Shown: one piece after another, positions 1 through 8,386 of the stretch
Layout of the letters: every line of letters begins with the position of its first letter
Numbering within the stretch: the first letter of the stretch is position 1
Source: Pleomorphomonas koreensis DSM 23070
GTDB lineage: Bacteria; Pseudomonadota; Alphaproteobacteria; Rhizobiales; Pleomorphomonadaceae
Direction of reading: 5' to 3'
Length of the DNA stretch: 64,000 bases
NCBI RefSeq assembly: GCF_000425185.1
Contig: NZ_AULH01000007.1
Location: 1-64,000, forward strand
The notes under the pieces: model-generated
Database searches by the model: none
Seen by the model: only the letters and a program-made list of their open reading frames with translations
Told to the model about the DNA's origin: nothing
Made by a program: the position numbers and the translations under genes

Positions 1-288
1 CTCATCAGCCTGCCAGCGGCAAGCTGACACGTTCCCGGCTCTGTCCGGAAGGCACGGCGAGCGCCGAAGCTACACCACGCCCTGGGACACGATCATTGGG
101 GACGTTCAATTGGTGGGATTGGCAGAGAAGACGAAGCTTTGTCCCTTGAGAGCAAAACCATTCCAAGGCAGTCAATAGCACGGAAACCCTTCGGACGGAC
201 GACGCCGTCCTCTATCTCGCCTATATGAAGGTCCGGGTCGGTAGGCAGCCGGTTATGCGACAGACAATCCTTGAACAGCCGAGGCTGG
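1..288. other. Left edge, no gene recognised
   Basis: No reading frame here has the strong third-position G+C of its neighbours. A minus-strand frame across about 93-326 overlaps the 3' end of the receiver gene and resembles no family I know. It could be the remnant of a lost gene, but I cannot support a call. Confidence 0.4.
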
Positions 289-660
289 CTATTCCCTCGT
301 AGATCCCGCGGCAGCCCTGCCGGCAAGAAAGGTCAGCAGCTCCTTCACGTTCCAGACCTTGTGAATTACCAGCGATCCCGCGAGATCCGGCGGCAGAAGG
401 TCCGGCGCGGTCATGCCGGTCGTGAACGCGAAGGGGATCTCCCGACGCTTCAGCTCGCGGCCGAGGTCGAAGGACGCCTCGTTCAGGTAGACGTCGAGCA
501 GCGCCGCCTGGGGCTTCGTCCGGTCGAGACTGTCGAGAGCGCCGGTCGCGTTCGAGAATGGCCCGATGACCTTGAACCCCCGCGCGACCAGAAGATCCTC
601 CAGATCCATGGCAATCAGCGGCTCGCCCTCCAGGACGAGAATTCGCATGCCGCCGATCAT
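289..660 (-). CDS. Stand-alone response-regulator receiver domain protein (atypical)
   Basis: This 123-residue protein is a single CheY-like receiver domain with no output domain. The phosphoacceptor is probably Asp56 in LLDVYLN, the switch Thr is Thr80 or Thr81 (FTTG), and the conserved Lys is Lys101. Two features are unusual. The N-terminal acidic cluster reads EGEP rather than E/D-D, and Lys101 is followed by Val instead of the usual Pro. Magnesium binding and phosphorylation may therefore be altered. The start at 660 follows a G-rich ribosome site; an ATG at 648 (MRILVLEG) is an alternative. It is divergent from the Crp-like regulator at 804. Single-domain receivers of this kind often sit in rhizobial stress or phosphorelay circuits, but no kinase lies in the window, so its partner is unknown. 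Confidence 0.75.
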   Translation of the reverse strand: MIGGMRILVLEGEPLIAMDLEDLLVARGFKVIGPFSNATGALDSLDRTKPQAALLDVYLNEASFDLGRELKRREIPFAFTTGMTAPDLLPPDLAGSLVIHKVWNVKELLTFLAGRAAAGSTRE

Positions 661-743
661 GTATCACCCCCGCGATCTTCATGGCGCTTGAAATATTTCT
701 GACTTTGATATTAAGGATATTAGTCACGAAGATCGTTCCTGTA

Positions 744-759
744 TGTTCAAAAATGAACA
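744..759. promoter_or_regulatory. Palindrome TGTTCA-N4-TGAACA, candidate operator
   Basis: This perfect 6-bp inverted repeat with an AAAA spacer lies in the divergent gap between the receiver gene (start 660) and the Crp/Fnr-like gene (start 804), in an AT-rich stretch. Size and symmetry fit a Crp/Fnr-family dimer site, so autoregulation by the adjacent gene is a reasonable inference. The half-site is neither the classical CRP nor the FNR sequence. Confidence 0.5.
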
Positions 760-803
760 CAGCAAGTTGATCTTTTGCGGCTTTTACATCCGTAGGAGAA
801 CGT

Positions 804-1565
804 ATGGCGGCGATCGCGACGTTCGAGGGCCGGACCGGCAACACGCTCATCGATGCGTTGCGCCCTCGGGAATGGAATCTTCTGGTTCCGCATTTGCAGA
901 CCTGGGCCGGCGCCATCGGCCGAACGATGCAGGCGCCGGGCAGTCAGGTGGAATGGGCCTATTTCCCGATCGGCAAGGCGATGGCCTCCTATCGGATCAG
1001 CTTCGGCGACGGGCGCGAGGTGGAGACCGCCGTCATCGGCCGGGAGGGCGCCGTGGGCGGCATCGTCAGCCACGGCCACCTGCCGGCCTTTGCGCTTGCC
1101 GTGGTGCTGTTCGGCGGCACGTTTGCCCGCGTATCGATCAAGGACCTCGAGACCCTGAAGGCCGAGGAGCCGGCCATCGCGGCGCTGTTCAACCGCTATG
1201 CCGACTGTCTCCTGGCCCAGGTGTTCCAGTCGAACGCCTGCAATGCCTCCCATACGCTGGAGCAGCGCGCCGCCCGCTGGCTGATTGCCGCCTGCGAGCG
1301 TACCGGCAGCGATGAACTGACCCTGACCCAGGAACAACTCGCCGGGCTGCTTGGCGTCGGGCGCAGCTACACGACGCGCGTCATCGGACGGTTCAAGGCA
1401 GAAGGCGTGGTCGAGACGCAGCGGGGACGTCTGACGGTGGTCGATCCCGAAAATCTGGCGGCCATGGCCTGCGACTGCAACACCATCATCCGCAGCCATT
1501 TCGATACCGTGCTGAAAGGCGTCTATCCGCGGCCCATGGGCGTTCCGGAGGTCGTCCCCTCCTGA
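804..1565 (+). CDS. Crp/Fnr family transcriptional regulator
   Basis: The 253-residue protein has the two-part plan of the family. An N-terminal cyclic-nucleotide-binding-like beta barrel spans about residues 20-120, followed by a dimerisation helix and a C-terminal winged helix-turn-helix at about 173-212 (LTQEQLAGLLGVGRSYTTRVI). It lacks the cysteine cluster of true FNR proteins near the N terminus, so iron-sulfur oxygen sensing is unlikely; the ligand is unknown. Cysteines occur near residues 135, 146, 164, 223 and 225. AGGAG lies five bases before the ATG. Proteins of this type are common in multiple copies in Bradyrhizobium and relatives and often act with stress signalling. The palindrome at 744-759 is a likely binding site. 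Confidence 0.85.
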   Translation: MAAIATFEGRTGNTLIDALRPREWNLLVPHLQTWAGAIGRTMQAPGSQVEWAYFPIGKAMASYRISFGDGREVETAVIGREGAVGGIVSHGHLPAFALAVVLFGGTFARVSIKDLETLKAEEPAIAALFNRYADCLLAQVFQSNACNASHTLEQRAARWLIAACERTGSDELTLTQEQLAGLLGVGRSYTTRVIGRFKAEGVVETQRGRLTVVDPENLAAMACDCNTIIRSHFDTVLKGVYPRPMGVPEVVPS

Positions 1566-1568
1566 GAT

Positions 1569-2258
1569 CTACATCACCCTGAGGCCAAGCTCCTGCAACA
1601 GCATGGTCGCCTGAGCGCGGGAGATGACCGCACCGCGAAAGTGCGCGGCGTCGCCGAGCCGGATGCCGCCGAGATCGGCGCCCCGCAGGTCAGCGCCCTC
1701 GAAGCGGGCGCGTGTCAGCTGTGCGTCGCGCAGGCTGCAATTCTCGAAGACCGCGTCGCGGAAATCGGCGCCTTCCAGCAGGGCGCCGGACAGGTCGACC
1801 TGTACCAGGCGCCGGTCGCGGAACGACACGTTCGGCAGGCGGGCGTCGATCGCCATCACCTCATCGAAGGTCAGGTCGACGGTGCGGGCATCGGTGAAGT
1901 CGGCGCCGGTCAGCTTCACGCGGCGAAAGGCGGCGGAGGTGACAACGGTCTGGCGGAAGACGGCGTTGTTGAAGTCCGAGGCGACGATCTCGGCGTCCAC
2001 CAGATCGGCGCGGCCGAAGTCGGCGAAGGCGGCCTTGCAGCCGGACCAGCGGGTCTCGGCCAGCCGCGCACGGGCGAACTTGCAGCGGCCGACGTTGCAG
2101 TTCTCGAACTGCCAGCCGCCGAGGTCGATCTCGCCGAAGGCGAGGCCGGCGAGTTCGGCGTGGAGGATGCGGCGCGGCGCGCCGGCCGAGAGCAGGCGGT
2201 CGAGGGCGGCCTGATCGACGCTCTCGCCGGCGAGATCGATGGTCGGCAGTTCGGTCAT
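1569..2258 (-). CDS. Pentapeptide-repeat protein
   Basis: Most of this 229-residue protein is built of A(D/N)LXX-type pentapeptides, seen as runs such as GADFTDAR, GADFRDAV and GADLRGADLGG. They fold as a right-handed quadrilateral beta helix. The first 35 residues are non-repetitive. Some family members (Qnr, MfpA, McbG) mimic DNA and protect gyrase, but most have no known role, and the repeat alone cannot decide. It lies 34 bases downstream of apt on the same strand, so the two are probably cotranscribed. Its stop is only three bases from the converging stop of the Crp-like gene. Confidence 0.8.
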   Translation of the reverse strand: MTELPTIDLAGESVDQAALDRLLSAGAPRRILHAELAGLAFGEIDLGGWQFENCNVGRCKFARARLAETRWSGCKAAFADFGRADLVDAEIVASDFNNAVFRQTVVTSAAFRRVKLTGADFTDARTVDLTFDEVMAIDARLPNVSFRDRRLVQVDLSGALLEGADFRDAVFENCSLRDAQLTRARFEGADLRGADLGGIRLGDAAHFRGAVISRAQATMLLQELGLRVM

Positions 2259-2292
2259 GGCCTTGCCCGTCTCGCGTGGGCGCCGCTTCGCC

Positions 2293-2820
2293 TCACTCGC
2301 CCTCGAAGGCGATCAGCGTGCGGACGGAGACGTTGAGGGCGCGGAGCCGGTCGGCGCCGCCGAGCGCCGGCAGGTCGACGATGAAGCAGGCCGCCTCCAG
2401 CTCGCCGCCCATCTGGCGGATCAGGTTGGCGGCGGCGCTGGCCGTGCCGCCGGTGGCGATCAGGTCGTCGACCAGCAGCACCCGCTCGCCGGGCAGGATG
2501 GCGTCCTTGTGCATCTCGATCTCGTCGATGCCGTATTCGAGGCTGTAGGCGATCGACACGGTTTCGTAGGGCAGCTTGCCCTTCTTGCGGATCGGCACGA
2601 AGCCGGCGCTGAGCTGGTGGGCGACGGCGCCGCCGAGGATGAAGCCGCGCGCCTCGATGCCGGCCACCTTGTCGATCTTGCCGCCCGCCCAGGGCTGCAC
2701 CAGCTCGTCGACGGCGCGACGGAAGGCGCGGGCGTTGCCGAGCAGCGTCGTGATGTCGCGGAAGATGATGCCCGGCTTGGGATAGTCGGGGATCGCGCGA
2801 ATGGTATCGGCCAGATTCAT
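2293..2820 (-). CDS. apt: Adenine phosphoribosyltransferase
   Basis: Apt makes AMP from adenine and PRPP in purine salvage in the cytosol. The 175-residue length is typical. The PRPP-binding signature is visible as [17 protein letters not shown] near residues 118-134, preceded by the type I fold core ([17 protein letters not shown]) and the flexible catalytic loop region with the family KKGKLP motif. It starts at ATG 2820 and lies downstream of the petABC operon but is separated from it by the terminator at 2943-2968, so it has its own promoter or depends on read-through. Confidence 0.95.
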   Translation of the reverse strand: MNLADTIRAIPDYPKPGIIFRDITTLLGNARAFRRAVDELVQPWAGGKIDKVAGIEARGFILGGAVAHQLSAGFVPIRKKGKLPYETVSIAYSLEYGIDEIEMHKDAILPGERVLLVDDLIATGGTASAAANLIRQMGGELEAACFIVDLPALGGADRLRALNVSVRTLIAFEGE

Positions 2821-2942
2821 GGAGAGACGTCCCGGAGAAGTTACGGCCCGTTCTAGACAGCCGGGCCCCCGGCCGCAACATCTTCACACGGATCGCTGCC
2901 GCCGGAGGCGATTTTCTCCGGCGGTATTTTCCGGCGGACACG

Positions 2943-2968
2943 AAAAAGGGCCCGTCGCCGGGCCCTTT
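2943..2968 (-). terminator. Rho-independent terminator of the petABC operon
   Basis: A perfect 9-bp stem (2945-2953 with 2960-2968) and a 6-base loop are followed on the minus strand by a run of five T. It begins 32 bases after the petC stop codon. The A run on the other end lets it also work weakly on the plus strand, but no plus-strand gene ends nearby. Confidence 0.85.
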
Positions 2969-3000
2969 CACGAGAACGGTTGCCGGCCAGCTTCAGCCGG

Positions 3001-3861
3001 TCAGTGCGGAACGCCGCGCCAGACCTGCCGCTTCGCGAAGTAGAGGATGCCGGCGAAGACGATCAGGTAGAGCATCACCTTGAGGCCCAGCGCCTTGCGG
3101 GCGTCGAGATGCGGCTCGGCCGCCCACATCAGGAAGGCCGCGACGTCCTTGGCATACTGTTCCTTGGTCTGCGGCGTGCCGTCGGTGTACTCGAGCAGGT
3201 CGTCGTCGATCGGCGGCGGCATGCGCAGCGAGATGCCGTTCATGAAATGCGGGTTGTAATAGGTGCCCTCGGGCACCTCCACGCCCTCCGGCGGCGGGTC
3301 CTGGTAGCCGGTGAGCAGGCTGGCGATGTAGTCCGGCCCCTGCTCCTGATAGGGCCAGAACATGTCGAACACGAACTGGGGGAAGCCACGGTGCACGGCG
3401 CGCGCCTTGGCGATCAGCGACAGGTCGGGCGGTATGGCGCCACCGTTGGAGAAGCTGGCGGCTTTGTCGTTGGGATAAGGCGAGGGGAAGGGATCGGACG
3501 GCAGGCGCGGCCGCTCGAACATCTCGCCCTCGTCGTTGGGGCCGTCCATGATGGTGAATTCGGCGGCGAGCGCCTTCACCTGCTCCTCGGTGAAGCCCGG
3601 CCCGCCCTCGTCGGCGAGGTTGCGGAACTTGACCAGCTTCATCGAATGGCAGGAGGAGCAGACCTCCTTGTAGATGTGATAGCCGCGCTGAAGCTGCGCC
3701 TGATCGTACTGGCCGAAGAAGCCGGCGAATGACCACTCCTGGCGGGTGGGCTTCAGCAGCGGGAATTCGGTCGCCGTCTCCTCGGCGGCGGCGAACGAGG
3801 TGGAAAGCGCGATGCCGAGGCCGATCGCGGCGGCGGCCCAACGGATCATCTTGGCGGTCAT
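3001..3861 (-). CDS. petC: Cytochrome c1 of the bc1 complex
   Basis: This is the haem c subunit of ubiquinol:cytochrome c oxidoreductase, which passes electrons from the Rieske protein to cytochrome c in the periplasm. The 286-residue product starts at ATG 3861, chosen because TCTCTCC (GGAGAGA on the coding strand) lies just upstream and a typical signal peptide follows (hydrophobic stretch ending SFAAAEE). The single haem motif CSSCH is near residue 60, a Met ligand region lies before the C terminus, and a C-terminal membrane anchor (VMLYLIVFAGILYFAK) precedes the end. It follows petB by 19 bases in the standard petA-petB-petC order. Confidence 0.96.
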   Translation of the reverse strand: MTAKMIRWAAAAIGLGIALSTSFAAAEETATEFPLLKPTRQEWSFAGFFGQYDQAQLQRGYHIYKEVCSSCHSMKLVKFRNLADEGGPGFTEEQVKALAAEFTIMDGPNDEGEMFERPRLPSDPFPSPYPNDKAASFSNGGAIPPDLSLIAKARAVHRGFPQFVFDMFWPYQEQGPDYIASLLTGYQDPPPEGVEVPEGTYYNPHFMNGISLRMPPPIDDDLLEYTDGTPQTKEQYAKDVAAFLMWAAEPHLDARKALGLKVMLYLIVFAGILYFAKRQVWRGVPH

Positions 3862-3880
3862 GATTTCTCTCCGTCGGGCG

Positions 3881-5158
3881 TCAGTGGGCCGATCCCGCCG
3901 CCGATTTGGCGAGGATCGCATCGTTGATCGACAGGGGCAGCGGCTTCGGCTTCTCGATGTAGCCGAGCAGCGGCAGGATGATCAGGAAGTAGGCGAAGTA
4001 ATAGGCCGTCGAGAGCTGCGCCCAGCGCACCGCCTGCATGCCGAGGATAATGTCGTCGGTCTTCACCGAGCCCAGATAGCCAAGGAACAGCGCGTTGACG
4101 GCGAACACCCAGAAGGCCACCCTGAAGATCGGCCGGAAGTTGCCCGAACGCACCTTGGAGGTGTCGAGCCAGGGCAGGAAGGCCAGCACGGCGATGGCGC
4201 CGAACATGGCCAGCACGCCGCCGAGCTTCGCATCGATCGGTCCGATATTGAAGTCGATGGCCCGGAGGATGGCGTAGAACGGCAGGAAATACCATTCCGG
4301 CACGATGTGGGCCGGCGTCGCCAGCGGGTTGGCCTCGATGTAGTTGTCGGGATGGCCGAGGAAGTTCGGCTGATAGAAGACAAACCAGCCGTAGAAGATC
4401 ATGAACAGCACGATCCACAGCACGTCCTTCGACGTGGCGTAGGGCGTGAAGGGCACGGTGTCCTTGTCGCTCTTGACGTCGATGCCGAGCGGATTGTTCT
4501 GGCCGGCGACGTGCAGCGCCCAGATGTGCAGCACCACCACGCCGGCGATCAGGAACGGGATCAGGTAGTGCAGGGAGAAGAAGCGGTTGAGCGTGGCGTT
4601 GTCCACCGAGAAACCGCCGATCAGCAGCGTCTGGATCGGCTGGCCGATGATCGGGATGGCCGTGAAGAAGTTGGTGATGACGGTGGCGCCCCAGAAGGAC
4701 ATCTGGCCCCAGGGCAGCACGTAGCCCATGAAGCCGGCGGCCATCATCAGGAGATAGATGATGACGCCGAGGATCCACAGGATCTCGCGCGGGGCCTTGT
4801 AGGAGCCGTAGTAGAGGCCGCGGAAGATGTGGATGTAGACGGCGATGAAGAACATCGACGCGCCGTTGGAATGGAGATAGCGGATCAGCCAGCCCCAGTT
4901 GACGTCGCGCATGATGCCTTCCACCGACTGGAAGGCGACGCGGCTGTCGGCGGCATAGTGCATGGCCAGCACGATGCCGGTGACGATCTGCACCACCAGC
5001 ATGGCGGACAGGATGCCGCCGAAGGTCCAGAGCGCGTTGAGATTGCGCGGCGTCGGATAGGAGACGGCGGTGTCGTGCAGGAGGCGAACGACGGGGAGAC
5101 GCGCCTCGAACCACTTCCCAAGGGCGGTCTTGGGGACGTAGGTCGAATGACCGGACAT
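3881..5158 (-). CDS. petB: Cytochrome b of the bc1 complex
   Basis: This integral membrane subunit carries two b haems and the Qo and Qi quinone sites. The 425-residue length is typical of alphaproteobacterial cytochrome b. The Qo-site PEWY motif is present ([17 protein letters not shown]), as are the paired haem-ligand histidines on two helices (HYAADSR and [15 protein letters not shown] and HIWALH). About eight to nine hydrophobic helices follow from the sequence. It is 22 bases downstream of petA and is the middle gene of petABC. Confidence 0.97.
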   Translation of the reverse strand: MSGHSTYVPKTALGKWFEARLPVVRLLHDTAVSYPTPRNLNALWTFGGILSAMLVVQIVTGIVLAMHYAADSRVAFQSVEGIMRDVNWGWLIRYLHSNGASMFFIAVYIHIFRGLYYGSYKAPREILWILGVIIYLLMMAAGFMGYVLPWGQMSFWGATVITNFFTAIPIIGQPIQTLLIGGFSVDNATLNRFFSLHYLIPFLIAGVVVLHIWALHVAGQNNPLGIDVKSDKDTVPFTPYATSKDVLWIVLFMIFYGWFVFYQPNFLGHPDNYIEANPLATPAHIVPEWYFLPFYAILRAIDFNIGPIDAKLGGVLAMFGAIAVLAFLPWLDTSKVRSGNFRPIFRVAFWVFAVNALFLGYLGSVKTDDIILGMQAVRWAQLSTAYYFAYFLIILPLLGYIEKPKPLPLSINDAILAKSAAGSAH

Positions 5159-5180
5159 GGATTACCTCGTCGGGAAGGGA

Positions 5181-5738
5181 TCAGCCGATGCGGATCTTGG
5201 TGTCGGTGAGGAAGGCGTAGGGCGGGATCGGCAGGTTTTCCGGCGCCGGACCCTTCCGGATGCGGCCGGCCGTGTCGTAGACCGAGCCGTGGCAGGGGCA
5301 GAACCAGCCGCCGAACTCGCCGGACTCGTCGAGCGGAATGCAGCCGAGATGGGTGCAGACCTTGGTCATGACGAGGATGTTCTCCTTGCCGGCCGCGGCG
5401 CGGTTGGCATCGGTGGCGTCGGCGTTGGCGTCGGCATTGGCGTTGCGGGCCAGCGGGTCCTTGAGATCCTCAAGCTTGACCGCCTTGCCTTCCTCGACTT
5501 CCTTTTCGGTGCGGTTGCGGATCACCACCGGCTTGCCGCGCCACATGATGGTGATGGCCTGTCCGGGCTCGACGCCGGCGATGTCGACCTCGACGGCCGC
5601 CAGGGCGCGGGTGGAGGCATCGGGGTTCATCTGGTCGATGAACGGCCAGGCCGCGGCGGCAACGCCGACCACGCCGAAAGCACCGGCGGCATGCAGGAGA
5701 AAGTCGCGGCGCGTGGGTTCTGCCGGGGTCTCAGCCAA
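5181..5738 (-). CDS. petA: Rieske iron-sulfur subunit of the bc1 complex
   Basis: The protein carries the high-potential 2Fe-2S cluster that takes the first electron from ubiquinol. Both cluster motifs are intact: CTHLGC (about 128-133) and CPCHGS (147-152). A twin-arginine-type N terminus (TRRDFLLHAAGAFGVVG) precedes the membrane anchor. I chose a TTG start at 5738: AAGGAAG lies five bases before it and the resulting 185 residues match the family, whereas a longer frame from GTG 5858 adds 40 Arg-rich residues unlike any Rieske N terminus. The loop before the cluster (about 99-117) has an Asn/Ala/Asp repeat. It heads petABC. Confidence 0.93.
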   Translation of the reverse strand: MAETPAEPTRRDFLLHAAGAFGVVGVAAAAWPFIDQMNPDASTRALAAVEVDIAGVEPGQAITIMWRGKPVVIRNRTEKEVEEGKAVKLEDLKDPLARNANADANADATDANRAAAGKENILVMTKVCTHLGCIPLDESGEFGGWFCPCHGSVYDTAGRIRKGPAPENLPIPPYAFLTDTKIRIG

Positions 5739-5971
5739 GATCGCTTCCTTTCGCGTGGGGCGGCGGCCAGGCACTCGGCCGGCGGCCGTTTCGCCATCCC
5801 GCCGGCGCCACCCCGTCCGTGACGGTCGATGCGGGATTGAAGAGGAGTCCAACAACACGTTCCAACCCGCCGCGGCCGGCGCGACTACGCCTTGCTACGG
5901 ATGGCTGTCGGCCCTCTTTATGCATCAACGCGGAGCGTTGTCCAGTTGGTCCGCCTGAGAATTTGGTCTGA

Positions 5972-5992
5972 TTTTTGGATTTATTCCAAAAA
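5972..5992. promoter_or_regulatory. AT-rich perfect palindrome, 8-bp arms
   Basis: TTTTTGGA, five bases, then TCCAAAAA. It lies between the stop of the ABC exporter (6034) and the start of petA, about 235 bases upstream of the latter. It could be a weak terminator for the exporter, which reads toward it, or an operator for the pet operon. The GC-poor stem makes an operator slightly more likely in this high-GC genome. Confidence 0.4.
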
Positions 5993-6033
5993 GGTGCGGG
6001 CGCCGTTGCCGGTGTCCGGCAGCCGGCGTCCGA

Positions 6034-7929
6034 TCAGCCGACGTCTTCGTCCTCGAGGTCGAGGAAGCCGCCCGTCTGGCGGCTCCAGAGGCCGGCATAA
6101 AGACCGCCGCTCGCCACCAGCTCGGCGTGGCTGCCCATCTCGACGATACGACCGCGATCCATCACCACCAGGCGGTCCATGCGGGCGATGGTGGAGAGGC
6201 GGTGGGCAATGGCGATCACCGTCTTGCCCTCCATCAGCACGCCGAGACTTTCCTGGATCGCCGCTTCGACGTCCGAATCGAGCGCCGAGGTCGCCTCGTC
6301 GAGGACGAGGATGGGGGCGTTCTTGAGGAGCACGCGGGCGATGGCAATCCGCTGCCGCTGGCCGCCGGAGAGCTTGACGCCGCGCTCGCCGACATAGGCG
6401 TCGTAGCCGAAGCGGCCCTTGCCGTCTACGAGATCGGGGATGAACTCGTCGGCATGGGCCATGCTGACGGCGGCGTACATCTCCTCGTCGGAGGCAGTGG
6501 GGCGACCGTACTTGATGTTGTCGCGGATCGATCGGTGGAGAAGCGAGGTATCCTGGGTGACGACGCCGACGGCGGCGCGCAGCGAGTTCTGCGTCACGCC
6601 GGCGATATCCTGGCCGTCGATGCGGATGGCGCCCTGGTCGAGATCGTAGAGACGCAACAGCAGGCTGACCAGCGTCGATTTGCCGGCGCCGGAGCGGCCG
6701 ACCAGGCCGATACGCTCGCCGGGCGCGATGTCGAGCGTCAGCGCATCGATGGCCCGCCGGCTGCCGTCGCGGCCGCCGCCATAGCCGAAGCCGACGTGAT
6801 CGAACTCGACGCCGCCGCCCGTCACGGCGAGCGGCTTGGCGTCAGGGCGGTCGGTGACCAGCTGCGGCCTTGAGAGCGAGCGCACCGTGTCGTCGAGCGT
6901 GCCGACGCTTTCGAACACGTCGGAGAGGCTCATGGTGGCGAGGCGGGAAAGCTGCTGGATCTGCAAGGTCATGGCGATCACCGAGGCGATGTCGCCGGGC
7001 GTCGCGAGACCGTGGCTCCAGAGCAGCACGCCGACGAGGCCGCTGGCGGCGAGCAGCAGGCCGTTCAGGAAGGTGAGCAGGCTGGAGAGGCCGGTCAGGA
7101 GCCGCATCTGCTTGCCGGTGGCGGTGATGCCGCTTTCGAGCGCCTCGCGCACATAGGCGTCCTCGCGCGTCGAGGCGGTGAACAGGCGCACCGTCAGGTA
7201 ATTGGAGTAGCCGTCGACCAGCCGGCCGGAGAACACCGAGGCGGTGTCGGCCACCTCGCGGGCGGCGGCGCGGCTCTTCGGCACGTAGGCGTAGACGAGG
7301 ATGGCATAGGCCACGGTCCAGACGATCAGCGGCGCGGCGAACAGCGGATGCCGCACCAGCAGGTAGCCGACGACGCCGGCCATGTAGAGCGCGACGAACA
7401 GCAACTGGTCGGCGAACAGGCGGATCAGCGAGCGGATGGCCTGGCCGGTCTGCGTCACCTTGGTGGCGATGCGTCCGACGAAATCGTTCTGGAAGAAGGA
7501 GATGTCGGCGCGGGCGACGAACTCGTGGGTGCGCCAGCGGACGAGCGTGCCGATGTTGCGCGACAGCACCTGATTGCGGACGAGCTGGGCGAGGAAGGTG
7601 ACCAGCGGCCGGGCGACCAGCAGCAGCAGGATGAACAGCACGACGATGCGCCAGTCGATGACGCGGGAGCCGCTCTTGTCGGCCGCCGTCACCGCGTCGA
7701 TCAGCCAGCCGATGCTGATCGGCAGCACCACCTCGATCAGCGACAGCAGAAGCGTCAGCACCGCCATGACGGCCAGCGGCCAGCCGGTCTCGCCGAGGAA
7801 GAAGCGCAGGATGCGCCACTTGGTGGTGGGCGGCGTCAGCGGGTGCAGGCCGGCGGTCGGCTTGAACGGGTCGATGCGGCTCTCGAACCAGGCGAACAGG
7901 CGGGCGATGGGCGAGGGGAGCGACGGCAT
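6034..7929 (-). CDS. ABC exporter half-transporter (ABCB/MsbA type), copy 1
   Basis: The 631-residue protein fuses an N-terminal six-helix exporter membrane domain (about 40-340) to a C-terminal ATPase. Walker A (GRSGAGKST), the ABC signature (LSGGQ) and Walker B with catalytic Glu (ILVLDEATSALD) are all canonical, so it can hydrolyse ATP. ATG 7929 was chosen because a longer in-frame extension to 8166 is Pro/Arg-rich and unlike a coding region. The ATPase half is nearly identical to that of the paralogue at 9923-11767, whereas the membrane halves differ. The two could work as homodimers or as one heterodimer. The substrate cannot be told from sequence; lipid, peptide or drug export are all known in the family. 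Confidence 0.88.
   Translation of the reverse strand: MPSLPSPIARLFAWFESRIDPFKPTAGLHPLTPPTTKWRILRFFLGETGWPLAVMAVLTLLLSLIEVVLPISIGWLIDAVTAADKSGSRVIDWRIVVLFILLLLVARPLVTFLAQLVRNQVLSRNIGTLVRWRTHEFVARADISFFQNDFVGRIATKVTQTGQAIRSLIRLFADQLLFVALYMAGVVGYLLVRHPLFAAPLIVWTVAYAILVYAYVPKSRAAAREVADTASVFSGRLVDGYSNYLTVRLFTASTREDAYVREALESGITATGKQMRLLTGLSSLLTFLNGLLLAASGLVGVLLWSHGLATPGDIASVIAMTLQIQQLSRLATMSLSDVFESVGTLDDTVRSLSRPQLVTDRPDAKPLAVTGGGVEFDHVGFGYGGGRDGSRRAIDALTLDIAPGERIGLVGRSGAGKSTLVSLLLRLYDLDQGAIRIDGQDIAGVTQNSLRAAVGVVTQDTSLLHRSIRDNIKYGRPTASDEEMYAAVSMAHADEFIPDLVDGKGRFGYDAYVGERGVKLSGGQRQRIAIARVLLKNAPILVLDEATSALDSDVEAAIQESLGVLMEGKTVIAIAHRLSTIARMDRLVVMDRGRIVEMGSHAELVASGGLYAGLWSRQTGGFLDLEDEDVG
6062..6700. repeat. 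Dispersed repeat: ATPase-domain copy 1
   Basis: This stretch is very similar at base level to about 9957-10590 in the second exporter gene; by eye, roughly nine bases in ten match. Similarity falls off sharply in the membrane-domain parts of the two genes. That pattern suggests gene conversion, or strong constraint on the ATPase half alone. The two copies are in direct orientation and could recombine to delete the lipoprotein genes between them. Confidence 0.7.
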
Positions 7930-8386
7930 GAAGCGAATGTGGCCGTCTGGCGGGAGCGCGCAAGGGGGAGCTGCGGCATCGCGGAAAATTTCTCGTGAGG
8001 GGGGCCTGAGCGTCCGGCGCATCTCGGAGATCGCATATATTTGAGATGTGCATAGTGTGACCGGGAGCGGTGCACCACACCGGCAACAAGGTCTGCCTGC
8101 CCCCGGTTTCCAGCTGCTCCGACCGGTCGGGGTGGCCGGATTGCGCCCCGCTTCTGACGTTCTCAAACGCCGCGGGCAATCCCGAAAGCTACCATTCCAT
8201 CATAGAGATGAAAGTCGAGGATCTAGCCGACGTCGCAGCGACGAGAACGGAGCGAGTACGGCGAAGAGTGCGTAATTTAGGCGGACGGCGGGGCGCGATA
8301 TCGGCATCGCGCCCCGTCCTGCCTGAGGTCTTCGCCTTCGCGGGGATGACAATTTATTGATATAAAATAGAATTTTATGCGGCGCC
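7930..8386. other. Intergenic region with a strong hairpin at 8289-8316
   Basis: I see no gene here. A perfect 11-bp stem (8289-8299 with 8306-8316, loop of six) lies 70 bases beyond the stop of the first lipoprotein gene and may end its transcript, although no T run follows. The left part, about 8020-8060, contains an AT-rich patch that could hold the promoter of the exporter gene. The stretch near 8330-8350 ends in GCGGGGATGAC, a tail seen in many small palindromic repeats of alphaproteobacteria; only one arm is recognisable. Confidence 0.4.

Noticed and set aside
2255..2971. Long minus-strand frame overlapping apt, and similar frames of 200-700 codons opposite most genes
   Set aside because: They are Arg/Pro/Gly- or His/Asp-rich antisense frames that mirror the codon bias of the real high-GC genes. 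No family motif or ribosome site supports them.
7929..8166. N-terminal extension of the first exporter to 8166
   Set aside because: The extra 79 residues are Pro/Arg/Cys-rich without hydrophobic or family character, and the start at 7929 matches the paralogue's N terminus (FAWFESRIDPF against FAFFERLIDPY).
8320..8360. Short palindromic repeat element
   Set aside because: Only one arm of the familiar motif is seen; copies elsewhere in the genome cannot be checked from this window.
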